Assembly (NCBI RefSeq): GCF_009696485.1
Contig: NZ_VULY01000018.1
Span: 879,001 to 943,000, forward strand
Source of the DNA: Suipraeoptans intestinalis
GTDB lineage: Bacteria; Bacillota; Clostridia; Lachnospirales; Lachnospiraceae
DNA length: 64,000 bases
Reading direction: 5' to 3'
Shown here: positions 42,167 through 50,546 of the stretch, piece after piece
How the letters are laid out: each line of letters opens with the position of its first letter
How positions within the stretch are numbered: position 1 is the stretch's first letter
Made by a program: the position numbers and the translations under genes
The notes under the pieces: model-generated
Told to the model about the DNA's origin: nothing
What the model saw: the letters and a program-made list of their open reading frames with translations, nothing else
Database searches by the model: none

Positions 42167-42806
42167 TTTCATGCTCTATTTCCCCGTTTAATCGTCCAAC
42201 TTCTTCCCAAAATAAATTTATTGCATAAGCTAATTTTAAAGGCTGTTCAATATTAATTTGGTGATTTGCTTTTTCTATCTTTACTAACTTTGCATTAAAT
42301 ATATCCTTTGACAATTCAAATGCTGATTTTTTATTAGCATGATCTCTTTCTCCATAAATAATTAAAGTTGATGCCTCTATCCTTTCAACAATAATAGAAT
42401 TATTTTTCTTGATAGCATCAAGTATTTTTAAGGAATCTGTTTTAGAAAACCCTTGTTTAAATAAGACAGATGGCATAAACCTAAAAATATTTTGTTGTAA
42501 TCTTAATAATATATTTGATACTTTATATGGTGAGTTTATTAGTACCAATGATCTAACTTTATTCGGGAATTCAGTTGCATACTGCATTGCTAACAATCCC
42601 CCTAATGACAAGCCACATAAATCAACTTTCCCAGCTTCATCATTGCACTCTTTGCATATCAAGTTATATAACGCCTGATATACATCTTCAGACTCCACAT
42701 CACACTCAATCAAATCAATATATTTAGCTTTTCCCTCTATATGCTCTTTTATGCCATCCCACGCAGATACTGATTGCCCTAGTCCATGGATGAAAATTTT
42801 TGTCAT
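42156..42806 (-). CDS. Alpha/beta hydrolase
   Basis: A 216-aa alpha/beta-fold hydrolase. HGLGQSVSAWDGI forms the oxyanion region, GLSLGGLLAMQYA the nucleophile elbow (Ser in GLSLGG), GERDHANKK the acid and KANHQINIEQP the catalytic His. Lacks any signal peptide, so acts in the cytoplasm. It lies inside the exporter operon between two transporter pairs, and may process or detoxify the exported compound. Substrate unknown. Confidence 0.88.
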   Translation of the reverse strand: MTKIFIHGLGQSVSAWDGIKEHIEGKAKYIDLIECDVESEDVYQALYNLICKECNDEAGKVDLCGLSLGGLLAMQYATEFPNKVRSLVLINSPYKVSNILLRLQQNIFRFMPSVLFKQGFSKTDSLKILDAIKKNNSIIVERIEASTLIIYGERDHANKKSAFELSKDIFNAKLVKIEKANHQINIEQPLKLAYAINLFWEEVGRLNGEIEHENDV

Positions 42807-42809
42807 AAA

Positions 42810-43517
42810 TCATACCTCTATTTTCTTAACATTCTTCAGCAAATATATAATGGAAAAAGCTATAATAAACAACGCTGCTAAAATTGATATAATTTTAATA
42901 AATATGTAATTAACCTGAATCTGATTTCCAACCATGCAATAACAAGCAAAATTTGTAACCATTAATATTACAGGAGATTTTTTAATCCACCCTGTCGCCA
43001 AAGAAAGGCATCCAATTCCTATTACAGTAATCAATGTATAAATTAAATTTCCAATTTCATACATAAACAAACTATGTTTCAAATCATTCTCCACTACTTT
43101 AAAAATTATATTTCCATAGTATAAAATCACATCAGTTGTAATAAGAGATATTGTACAAAAGGTTGATATGAACAAAATGCAAGTCAAAACTTTAGAAAGG
43201 AAAATATTTTCCCTACTAACGGGATATCCCAATGTTTTACATAAACACAATTCCGAGTATGGATTTATGATATATTTTACAAACATCGCTCCTAACACAA
43301 ACGAAAAAAGACCAATTATAAACATTGCGTTCATTTTCAAAATAAATGTGATTGAATTGAGTTCGGAAGTATTTACGTCAAATTTAGGGATAAACGAAAA
43401 AAACACTGACAATAACAAACATATTATTGTACCAATCACAATTACTATCATGTAAGGTTTGCTTTTATGTTTTTTATATTCAATCCTAATCAAATCTATA
43501 AGTTTGAGTTTCATCAT
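42810..43517 (-). CDS. ABC-2 type permease (first exporter)
   Basis: A 235-aa protein with six predicted helices (MIVIVIGTIICLLLSVFFSF, NAMFIIGLFSFVLGAMFV, ILFISTFCTISLITTDVIL and others). It begins MMKLKLIDLIRIEYKKHKS; either of two adjacent ATGs after GGAGGGAT could start it. It overlaps the ATPase end by 32 bases and precedes the hydrolase by three. Confidence 0.82.
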   Translation of the reverse strand: MMKLKLIDLIRIEYKKHKSKPYMIVIVIGTIICLLLSVFFSFIPKFDVNTSELNSITFILKMNAMFIIGLFSFVLGAMFVKYIINPYSELCLCKTLGYPVSRENIFLSKVLTCILFISTFCTISLITTDVILYYGNIIFKVVENDLKHSLFMYEIGNLIYTLITVIGIGCLSLATGWIKKSPVILMVTNFACYCMVGNQIQVNYIFIKIISILAALFIIAFSIIYLLKNVKKIEV

Positions 43518-44211
43518 ATCCCTCCATTTTTTTAATTAGAAAAGCTTCAAAATCTTTTGTATGTTCTTCTACGAGCTCATTAACATACCTATCTAAAACA
43601 ATAGTTCCCTTCGCAATTACAATAATTCTTGTTGCAGCCTGCTTAATCTCTGATAATATGTGGCTCGAAATCAATATAGTCTTTTCTCCATTAGCCATAT
43701 TCCGAATAGTGTTTTTTAATTTCACAATTCCTTTTGGGTCTAATCCATTAAATGGTTCATCCATAATAATTATTGGGGGATTTTTTATACAGCATTCCGC
43801 AAATTGTAATCTTTGTCGCATGCCAAAGGAATATTTTTTTACAGGTTCATTGTTATATGGATCCAATCCTACAGCTCTAAGAACGCTACATATATTGCTT
43901 TTATCTAATTTGTAATATTCACATTCAATACTCATATTCTCAATTGCATTGAGATGTTCATAAAAAACAGGAATACTCATACAAAATCCTATTTCTTTTC
44001 TTAAACTATCAGTGTAATCAGGTTGCCCTAAAACAGCTATTTCTCCCTCTGATTTTTTCGCCAACCCGAGAAGGACTTTAAATAGAGTTGTCTTTCCTGC
44101 TCCATTTTTCCCTAAAACAGCTATTACCTCTCCCTTTCCGGCATTCAGAGATATATCATTTAAAATTCTTTTATTCCCATAACTCTTTTTTAAATTTTTT
44201 ATTTTTATCAT
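43486..44211 (-). CDS. ABC transporter ATP-binding protein (first exporter)
   Basis: A 241-aa ATPase with Walker A GKNGAGKTT, signature YSFGMRQRLQFAECC, Walker B IIIMDEPFNGLDP and H-loop SSHILSE. Start at 44211 with GGAGGAAGAA upstream. It is the first gene of the operon after the TetR gene, and a TetR-type palindrome lies 13 bases before its start. Confidence 0.92.
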   Translation of the reverse strand: MIKIKNLKKSYGNKRILNDISLNAGKGEVIAVLGKNGAGKTTLFKVLLGLAKKSEGEIAVLGQPDYTDSLRKEIGFCMSIPVFYEHLNAIENMSIECEYYKLDKSNICSVLRAVGLDPYNNEPVKKYSFGMRQRLQFAECCIKNPPIIIMDEPFNGLDPKGIVKLKNTIRNMANGEKTILISSHILSEIKQAATRIIVIAKGTIVLDRYVNELVEEHTKDFEAFLIKKMEGYDETQTYRFD

Positions 44212-44223
44212 TTCTTCCTCCAT

Positions 44224-44242
44224 TACATACCTATGGTATGTA
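44224..44242. promoter_or_regulatory. TetR-type operator before the exporter operon
   Basis: A perfect palindrome TACATACC-TAT-GGTATGTA. A near copy lies upstream of the tetR gene at 44928-44946. Confidence 0.75.
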
Positions 44243-44271
44243 TAAGCCTAAAAAAATAAACCGTAGACAGC

Positions 44272-44910
44272 TTATTTTTTTGTTGTTGAAATATACTTTG
44301 CCAAATCCAACATAGTACTAAAAATCTCATCTGAAATAACAGGTACATTCAGCCCTTCTAAAATATTTCTAATGAATTCAAATTTTCTAATCAACTCTTG
44401 CTGGGTTAATTCATTAATTCTCAATCCTATAATCAGATTAAAATATATAACTATGATTTCAGCAACCTCTTCTTGAAAATTTGTTTTAATAGAGCCATCT
44501 GTGATTCCCAGTTTTACTACTTCATTTATCTTAGGTATCAAAAAATTATATGATACATTATACTGTTCAAATAATATGCTTGGACTTTTTAAGGAAATCT
44601 TCATTGCATATAACGTTGAAAATTTTTTATAATCACTTAAAGATTGAACTATTGCATACTGAAGCTTCTCCAAACCATTACTTCCTATCCACTCTTCATG
44701 CAATAGTTTGTCGTCATCAATACCTATAATTGCACTTAAAATGTCCATTTTAGACTTAAAATGATGATAAACAACGCCTTTAGTCATTCCACCAAGATGA
44801 TTAATAATATCTTGAATACTTGTTTTATCAAAGCCTTTTTCGATAAACAGACTTTTAGACACTTCAATTATTAACTCCCTACTTTTTTCAGGATATTTAT
44901 TTCTTGACAT
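44272..44910 (-). CDS. TetR family repressor of the ABC cassette
   Basis: A 212-aa regulator with an N-terminal helix-turn-helix (LIIEVSKSLFIEKGFDKTSI; GVVYHHFKSKMDILSAI) and a hydrophobic C-terminal ligand domain. Gene order (tetR then two exporters) and two similar operators predict that it represses itself and the exporters until an inducing compound, probably an antimicrobial, binds. Confidence 0.9.
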   Translation of the reverse strand: MSRNKYPEKSRELIIEVSKSLFIEKGFDKTSIQDIINHLGGMTKGVVYHHFKSKMDILSAIIGIDDDKLLHEEWIGSNGLEKLQYAIVQSLSDYKKFSTLYAMKISLKSPSILFEQYNVSYNFLIPKINEVVKLGITDGSIKTNFQEEVAEIIVIYFNLIIGLRINELTQQELIRKFEFIRNILEGLNVPVISDEIFSTMLDLAKYISTTKK

Positions 44911-44927
44911 AAAACCACCTCGAATTT

Positions 44928-44946
44928 TACATACTATTGGTATCTA
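44928..44946. promoter_or_regulatory. TetR-type operator at the tetR promoter
   Basis: TACATACTATTGGTATCTA matches the operator at 44224-44242 in 16 of 19 positions and lies where transcription should start. Confidence 0.7.
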
Positions 44947-44947
44947 T

Positions 44948-44976
44948 ATATTAGCACGGTTCATCCAAATAATCAA
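44948..44976 (-). promoter_or_regulatory. Promoter of the TetR-exporter cassette
   Basis: On the minus strand TTGATT (44976-44971) and TAATAT (44953-44948) have a 17-base spacer; the operator lies directly downstream. Confidence 0.75.
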
Positions 44977-45077
44977 TTAGTTTTCCGTGAAAATTAGAAC
45001 TACATTAAAACAATCAAAGACTATAAATGTCCCATGAATTGTGATATAACACGATACAAATTTAAAAATAGCTTAAT

Positions 45078-45123
45078 GCTTACTATCTTTTGTAGTAAGC
45101 ACAGTAAGTGTACGGACACTTAC
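45078..45123. other. oriT-like region upstream of mobC
   Basis: Two inverted repeats in tandem: GCTTACTA-TCTTTTG-TAGTAAGC (45078-45100) and GTAAGTGT-ACGG-ACACTTAC (45104-45123). Their place just upstream of mobC fits a transfer origin with a relaxase recognition hairpin. The nick site cannot be fixed from sequence. Confidence 0.55.
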
Positions 45124-45135
45124 GAAAAAATTGAG

Positions 45136-45167
45136 GAAGCAGCCCTTTGGGATCTGCTTCTTTTTTT
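45136..45167 (+). terminator. Terminator-like hairpin between oriT and mobC
   Basis: GAAGCAG (45136-45142) pairs with CTGCTTC (45154-45160), followed by seven T. It would stop outside transcripts before mobC, or protect oriT. Confidence 0.7.
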
Positions 45168-45232
45168 ATCAATTTTTAGCTTGTTAGGGAGAACCCTAAG
45201 ACCCCGGAATACATTTAAAGGAGGAAATATCT

Positions 45233-45565
45233 ATGGCAAATAGAATACGAAATGAAAGACTTGAAATTAAACTGACCAAGGAAGAAAAGGCTCTTTTTAA
45301 AGAGAAAAGAAAGCTTGCAAAGTGTAGAAATATGAGCCACTTTATTAGAAAATGCGTTTTGGAAAAAGAAATATATCAAGTAGATTTAGAACCTTTCAGA
45401 GATTTACAAGGCTTACTTTCCAATGCTACAAACAACATCAACCAGATTGCAAAGCGAGTAAATTCAACAGGTGTAATTTACAAAGAGGACATTAATGATA
45501 TAAAAAACAAATTGAACATTTCTCAAAAGAGCTATGGCAAAATTCATGACGGTGTGAAATTTTTT
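45233..45565 (+). pseudogene. mobC: MobC-like mobilization protein, 3' end cut off by an IS256 element
   Basis: MobC is the relaxosome accessory protein that helps the relaxase nick oriT. The product begins MANRIRNERLEIKLTKEEKA, with a ribbon-helix-helix-type N-terminus, and has the family core NATNNINQIAKRVNSTGVIY. It runs normally to HDGVKFF at 45565, where an insertion sequence begins. The missing tail (SQAQIHSLLLNRTSGGD and stop) is found in the same frame beyond the insertion at about 47033-47087. The stop now read (FFL) lies within the IS end. Confidence 0.82.
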
Positions 45566-47025
45566 CTGTAAATTGAGATCTTCTATGATAATTAAGCGGC
45601 TTAATGGCAGTTTTCTGCGGTTAAGCCGTTGTCTATTTAATAGCAAAAATGAACGAACATGTCAAGAGCACCCAGAAAAATCTGGGTGTATTTTTCTTGG
45701 CATATTATTTAGACTTACATCATCAGTCGGTCGGGGTACATGATTTCCAGTTCACCACGTACTTTTCCCCAGTTGCGGATCGACATTGTCCATTTTTTTG
45801 CAATTTCAAAAGTACCCAGATATAGTGCCTTCATCAGCGCCTGGGAACTTGGAAATACGCTTCTCTGCTTGTTCAATCTACGATAGCATGAATTTAGTGA
45901 TTCTATGGCATTCGTAGTATAAAAAGCGGTACGAACATCCTTGGAAAACTTGAAAATTGGAGAAATCGCATCCCAGTTATCATGCCAGCGGTTCATGGCA
46001 CTCGGATATTGCCCAGACCATTTCTTTGTCACAGTCTCTAACTGCTTTCTAGCAGCTTCTTCGCTTGCTGCCGTATAGATTGTCTTTAAATCCTTTGCAA
46101 AGGATTTCATATCTTTGTTTGCAACATATTTCAGCGTATTTCTCACCATATGTACAATACAACGCTGTTGCTCTGTTTTTGGAAATGCGGTAGAGATTGC
46201 ATCCTTGATTCCTGTTAATCCATCTGAGCAGAGAATGAGAATATCCTGAACTCCACGATTCTTCAAGCTGTTCAATACAGAAAGCCAGTACTTACTGCTT
46301 TCATTTTCGCCCACTACGATGCTTAAGACTTCTTTCATGCCATCTTCATTGATGCCAAGTACCACATATGCTGCCAGCTTTCTGATCACACCATCATCAC
46401 GTACAGAGAAATGCACAGCATCAATAAAAACGATTGGATACACAGGTGACAAGGGACGATTCTGCCATTCCTCGATTTTGGGAAGGAGCTTATCTGTGAT
46501 ATCGGATACCATTCCTTCACTGACTTCAAAACCATAAATATCCTCTATGGTTTCTGAAATCTGTCGTGTAGTCATCCCCTTTGCATACATTGCAATAATC
46601 TTGTCATCAATGGAAGAAATATCTTTTTGACGTTTTGGAAGTACCTGTGGTTCAAAAGAACTTTGACGATCCTGAGGTACATCTACTTCGAATTCACCGT
46701 ATTTACTACGAACAGTTTTAGACTTTGTTCCATTACGGTAATTAGGCTCACTAGATCTTTCATAACGATCGTATCCAAGATGATTGTCCATTTCTGTTTC
46801 AAGCATATCTTGAAGGGTTCCGGAAAGCAGATCTTTAAGTGCCTCCTGAATATCATCTGCTGACTGGATATCGTATTCCTGGAGCAGTCCCTGAATAAGA
46901 TTTCTTTTTCCTTCTGTCATCGGTTTTGGTTTGTAAACTTCTTTTTTTCTGTTTGCCATAATAAAAGGCCTCCTATGATTTAATATATTTTATCATAGAA
47001 GACCTTTATAGTGTTTAATTTACAG
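45566..47025. mobile_element. IS256-family insertion sequence
   Basis: The element is bounded by inverted ends CTGTAAATT (45566-45574) and AATTTACAG (47017-47025); the outer terminal repeats also share TCTTCTATGATAA. It carries one transposase gene and, behind it, hairpins GGCTTAA/TTAAGCC (near 45599-45628) and CACCCAGA/TCTGGGTG (near 45668-45687) acting as terminators. It interrupts mobC. The target duplication is obscured by a T-run on both sides. Confidence 0.85.
45715..46959 (-). CDS. IS256-family transposase
   Basis: A 414-aa DDE transposase of the mutator type. The three catalytic acids are evident: FIDAVHFSVRDDG (D), ILCSDGLTGIKDAI (D) and YTTNAIESLNSCYRRL (E). N-terminus MANRKKEVYKPKPMTEGKRN; LETEMDNHLGYDRYERS is family-typical. 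The frame is intact, so the element may still be active. Confidence 0.95.
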   Translation of the reverse strand: MANRKKEVYKPKPMTEGKRNLIQGLLQEYDIQSADDIQEALKDLLSGTLQDMLETEMDNHLGYDRYERSSEPNYRNGTKSKTVRSKYGEFEVDVPQDRQSSFEPQVLPKRQKDISSIDDKIIAMYAKGMTTRQISETIEDIYGFEVSEGMVSDITDKLLPKIEEWQNRPLSPVYPIVFIDAVHFSVRDDGVIRKLAAYVVLGINEDGMKEVLSIVVGENESSKYWLSVLNSLKNRGVQDILILCSDGLTGIKDAISTAFPKTEQQRCIVHMVRNTLKYVANKDMKSFAKDLKTIYTAASEEAARKQLETVTKKWSGQYPSAMNRWHDNWDAISPIFKFSKDVRTAFYTTNAIESLNSCYRRLNKQRSVFPSSQALMKALYLGTFEIAKKWTMSIRNWGKVRGELEIMYPDRLMM

Positions 47026-47027
47026 AG

Positions 47028-47087
47028 TTTTTTTCACAGGCTCAAATTCATTCCCTGCTGCTTAACAGGACTTCCGGAGGTGATTAG
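47028..47087 (+). pseudogene. mobC: 3' tail of mobC beyond the IS256 insertion
   Basis: After the IS end the T-run leads into TCA CAG GCT CAA, reading SQAQIHSLLLNRTSGGD and TAG at 47085-47087. This restores the interrupted mobC frame. Its end holds the GGAGGTG ribosome site of the next, relaxase, gene. Confidence 0.7.
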
Positions 47088-47092
47088 TTTTT

Positions 47093-47131
47093 ATGGCTAT
47101 TACAAAAATACACCCTATCAAATCGACTCTT
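47093..47131 (+). pseudogene. N-terminal remnant of a relaxase gene
   Basis: The frame begins MAITKIHPIKSTL after GGAGGTG, matching the start of MobA/relaxase proteins that follow mobC in clostridial mobilizable elements. Similarity stops at codon 13 where it meets a remnant of another gene on the opposite strand. The remaining frame to 47311 is not relaxase-like. The relaxase is therefore deleted. Confidence 0.6.
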
Positions 47132-47240
47132 ATCTTTGATTGTTTCCGACAACTTCTAAGAGCTTTAGATACTCTGCTTCATTATGCAGGACATCTTGTT
47201 TTACAAGCTCCAAAATGTTATGAAAATCATTTATTCGCAT
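47130..47240 (-). pseudogene. N-terminal remnant of an LtrC/helicase-like element gene
   Basis: A 36-codon frame starts at 47240 after GGAGGTAAAA: MRINDFHNILELVKQDVLHN and then EAEYLKLLEVVGNNQR before a stop. From memory this resembles the beginning of very large LtrC-like or SNF2-type proteins of conjugative elements. It ends at the same base where the relaxase remnant ends, marking a deletion junction near 47131. Confidence 0.5.
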
Positions 47241-47266
47241 TTTTACCTCCTTCTTTTTTACAAACA

Positions 47267-47301
47267 AAAAAGGTGGTTAGATTTTACTCTAATCACCTTT
47301 T
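47267..47301 (-). terminator. Terminator after the AlbA_2 gene
   Basis: AAAAGGTG-GTTAGA pairs with TCTAAT-CACCTTTT around a TTTTAC loop; the minus strand continues with TTTTTTG. It lies 17 bases after the stop at 47318. Confidence 0.75.
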
Positions 47302-47317
47302 GATTCTGTAATTTTGT

Positions 47318-48841
47318 TTATTTCATCACTACCCATTTACCTGATTTGGTAGAGCCTTCTCTTTTAATAACTCCATGAGATTTAAGATTCCTTATATGGT
47401 ATCGTACCCCATCTGCTGTTATTTCTTTAATCTCATTTGCTATCTGCTCCGCAGTAATACTTGGATTGTCTTTCATAAGAAGCACTATCTGTTCTTGGAT
47501 GCTGTTTTTTTCTTTGGTAGTTTCTTTGGTAGTACTACCATTAAAGTCTTTCAAAAATTCTTCATTCACACCCATAACTGCATTGGTATAGTTATCTTCT
47601 TCATTGTCCGGATAAAACTTAAGCTCAGGAGAACCATTTTCTAATAGTGCATCTTTTGCACGCCTTATCCCGGATCCGTATGACTCTATCAGATTAAGAG
47701 AAAAGAACATATCTTTAAGTTCTTTATTAAGATACTGCCTTCTATCAAAACTTCTATCTCTATTAAGAGCTTCAATAGTTACAGGAGGAAGTGGTCTGTT
47801 ATGGTTTACAAAAGAAATTCTATCCTTGTAAATATATATTCCTACATATTCAGGCGTATCATATTCTTTATGCAAAATAGCATTAGTAGCAAGTTCCTCA
47901 AATGCCGTAAGAGGATAGTTATAGATAATCTTATGCTCAATTTTATCAGCTTCCCTTATGGTATACGAAGCCATAATATTATCTTCAAAATATTTGCTGA
48001 CTTGTTTTGCCTGTATCCAAACCGGCCCATCAAATCTTTTTGATTCCATTTTATCCGTTCCGTCAATTTCTCTTATGATTTCAACATGGGCATTTGGAAT
48101 AAATTTATTCGGTGTTTCCGCAAACATCAACACAGCAAAATTTTTAGCTCTATAACCACCATACTCGCTTTCACTGACAAGTCCCATACTCTTTGCCATA
48201 TCCAACTTAGACATTTCTCTAATATCTTTCTTTGCTCCTGTCTGAAGCAGATATTCTTTCATGTATTCATAGCTTAAATCATCTATGGTAGCTGTATCGT
48301 TCAAATTAGAACTAAAAGAAAAATTTGCAAATTTCTTCAAAAGCTCAAATTCTTCAGTTGGATTTGGCAGTCTTGAATCTCTACCGACTCTAATATATCT
48401 TCCTGCCTTTAGCCTAATATCTTTATCCCTTTCCGCTCTTTCACTTGTTTCAAACGGACCGTTACTACCACTCTCTACCGCAACGATAATATAGTATTCA
48501 TCATCAATTTTATCCGTAATAATATGGTAGTTTATTCTAGGATGGATATTGGAAAGCAGAGATTTTAATTCATTTTCAATCCCTTCAACTTTGGACTCTT
48601 TTATCCCCTCTATCGGTCTTTTGGGAATTGCCTTTTCTCCCGTTTCTTTATCGTCAACTTCTTCAATTCCAACAAACAACAATCCAATCTCATTGTTCAT
48701 ATAGTTATTGGCAAAGGCACAAGCAGTTTTTAGAATTTTATCTTTAAAATTTGCCGACTTTTTATATTCGATAAAACTGCTTTCTATGTTTTGATTTTCA
48801 AGAATGCTGTGAGCCATTCTCTTTATGTCTAAAAGCTGCAT
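47318..48841 (-). CDS. AlbA_2 (Schlafen-type) domain ATP-binding protein
   Basis: A 507-aa protein with an N-terminal AlbA_2 / divergent AAA-4 domain (ESSFIEYKKSANFKDKILKT; NNEIGLLFVGIEEVDDKE), a GHKL-type ATPase part (NYPLTAFEELATNAILHKEY; ESYGSGIRRAKDALLENG) and a C-terminal winged helix (NPSITAEQIANEIKEITADG; HGVIKREGSTKSGKWVV). The family is often called transcriptional regulator or RecG-like and is common in mobile elements and defence regions; function uncertain. Begins at 48841 after AAGGAGGTATT. Confidence 0.85.
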   Translation of the reverse strand: MQLLDIKRMAHSILENQNIESSFIEYKKSANFKDKILKTACAFANNYMNNEIGLLFVGIEEVDDKETGEKAIPKRPIEGIKESKVEGIENELKSLLSNIHPRINYHIITDKIDDEYYIIVAVESGSNGPFETSERAERDKDIRLKAGRYIRVGRDSRLPNPTEEFELLKKFANFSFSSNLNDTATIDDLSYEYMKEYLLQTGAKKDIREMSKLDMAKSMGLVSESEYGGYRAKNFAVLMFAETPNKFIPNAHVEIIREIDGTDKMESKRFDGPVWIQAKQVSKYFEDNIMASYTIREADKIEHKIIYNYPLTAFEELATNAILHKEYDTPEYVGIYIYKDRISFVNHNRPLPPVTIEALNRDRSFDRRQYLNKELKDMFFSLNLIESYGSGIRRAKDALLENGSPELKFYPDNEEDNYTNAVMGVNEEFLKDFNGSTTKETTKEKNSIQEQIVLLMKDNPSITAEQIANEIKEITADGVRYHIRNLKSHGVIKREGSTKSGKWVVMK

Positions 48842-48946
48842 AATACCTCCTTTTCAAAAAAATATTTCAATATATTATAGCACTTTTAGGATATTTTTTC
48901 CACTCTGAGATTAGTCCCTACTTACTTACGTTACTGTCAAGTAATC

Positions 48947-50528
48947 GTTGGCAACTTTCTTTTTGATTTATCTTTTTGTTGAAATAGCATGTTTTGTCCC
49001 AGTTTAATATCCAGCCATGTACAACAGTCGTTTTCTCTCCCCCTGTATCTTTCCATTTAATCCAACCACATGCCCAATCGCCGGATATTCATATCCTTTT
49101 CCGTCTTTCTTTGGCGCTTTCGCTGACATCAGAATCGCTCCATACAATTCTTCTACTTTTTCTTCTTCAAATACCGGCCGACGCAGACGTTCGGTCACTT
49201 CATACAGTTTCCCACTGCACTTTTTTGCCAGGATCTTCGCCAGATGATTTCCTCCCCGTTTACTCCAGCTTCTATGTCCATGCTTCATTCGCTTTGCGAT
49301 TACGCTCCATACATGGTTTTCCATCGTTCCCATATTCCGATATGACAACCCTTCCGGTGGCTCTGGAAGATTGAGATTTTGAGACTGGTAAGGCACGAGC
49401 CCTTCCCGGTTGTTTTCATAATAACGAATCAGGTCTTCTACATCTTCAATCTCTGCCTCATCACTTAAACTGTTTCGATAGATTTCCAGATACCGGAATA
49501 CTTCTTCAATCTCTTCAGCTTTTATCAACTCTAAAACAGCATCCCTCGCAGCCTGTTCATGGATTTTCTCTTTCACAGCCTTATTCCGGTGGAACGGGTC
49601 TAACTGAAAACAGGTGCTTTTATCTTTCACTTTCTTGATCCAGGATGCTCCGTCTGCGTTTAAGATTCTTTGATCCACTTCATCCAGGTTAAACTCCTGC
49701 GCGATTGCTGCTTCCCGATATTCTTGAAACTCCTTTGCTTTGGAAAATCCGGCAACGACTACTTTATTTTCCAGCGCATAACGATCCGAACCGGTTTTTC
49801 GCCATCCTTCATAAGCGATCCCGATCTTAATCTCTGATTTATCCTGTTTTTCCTCTTTCCGGTCTTTTCCCTGCAGCCTGATATAAACTCCGTCCGCTTC
49901 TTCAAATAGGACGGGAACCTCTCTTTTTCCTTTCACATGCCCTTTCTTATATTCTTCTGTCAGTTCAGCTTCATCCTCACAGACTTTTTCCCCTAACGCC
50001 TGAATGACGTTCCATACTCCCATCGCACTGATGGTCTGTCCAGTCATCTCACTGACCTGACGGGCACATTCTCTGTAAGATAGTTCTGTAATCCCCTTTA
50101 CCAACAGTTCCGCCATATTCGTTGAAATTAAACCTACATGATCCAGATCCAGTGTTTCGTCCAGCAGATATACAAAACGCTTTCTTCCGTCCTCTTCAGT
50201 CACTTCATAAACATTTCTCTGATAGGTTACCTCACCATATACGGTCTTTACGGTTGTTTGTCTGCCTCCTTTATCCCTATACTTCTTCTTGTCTCTGTCC
50301 TCCAGCAGCATCCGGTCATATCGTTCCAGGAACTCTTTTGTAAACTCCCTGCCGATCTGGCAGACCCACGCATAAATATTTTTCTCCAACTGATTGAATG
50401 TTACGCCGTTTTCCTTTATCATTGAATTCATCATACAGACTCCTTATGTTTTTTTCAGCAATTAAACAATAAGATAAATCTGTATGATTGGGAAGAGGTT
50501 TCGATCTCTTCCCTTTATTTTTGCCAAC
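48947..50528. mobile_element. ISLre2-family insertion sequence
   Basis: GTTGGCAA (48947-48954) and its inverse TTGCCAAC (50521-50528) bound a single transposase gene. Size about 1.6 kb fits the family. It lies beside the topB remnant; a target duplication is not obvious. Confidence 0.75.
49004..50434 (-). CDS. ISLre2-family (UPF0236) transposase
   Basis: A 476-aa intact protein. Family blocks include YERTYYEVTEEDG-like YQRNVYEVTEEDGRKRFVY, LLDETLDLDHVGLISTNMAE, VPVLFEEADGVYIRLQGKD, ILNADGASWIKKVKDKSTCF with QLDPFHRNKAV, and SYRNMGTMENHVWSVIAKRM. Transposition of ISLre2 elements is known; the catalytic acids probably lie in EADG, NADGASW and the ENHV region. Confidence 0.9.
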   Translation of the reverse strand: MMNSMIKENGVTFNQLEKNIYAWVCQIGREFTKEFLERYDRMLLEDRDKKKYRDKGGRQTTVKTVYGEVTYQRNVYEVTEEDGRKRFVYLLDETLDLDHVGLISTNMAELLVKGITELSYRECARQVSEMTGQTISAMGVWNVIQALGEKVCEDEAELTEEYKKGHVKGKREVPVLFEEADGVYIRLQGKDRKEEKQDKSEIKIGIAYEGWRKTGSDRYALENKVVVAGFSKAKEFQEYREAAIAQEFNLDEVDQRILNADGASWIKKVKDKSTCFQLDPFHRNKAVKEKIHEQAARDAVLELIKAEEIEEVFRYLEIYRNSLSDEAEIEDVEDLIRYYENNREGLVPYQSQNLNLPEPPEGLSYRNMGTMENHVWSVIAKRMKHGHRSWSKRGGNHLAKILAKKCSGKLYEVTERLRRPVFEEEKVEELYGAILMSAKAPKKDGKGYEYPAIGHVVGLNGKIQGERKRLLYMAGY

Positions 50529-50546
50529 TATAATTTTACTCTAAGC

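Noticed and set aside
45034..45243. 69-codon frame across the oriT-like repeats
   Set aside because: It covers hairpins and a terminator and ends in the mobC ribosome site; no protein-like composition.
47093..47311. Intact small protein starting MAITKIHPIKSTL
   Set aside because: Only the first 13 codons resemble a relaxase; the rest is antisense to another remnant and to a terminator, so it is a deletion product.
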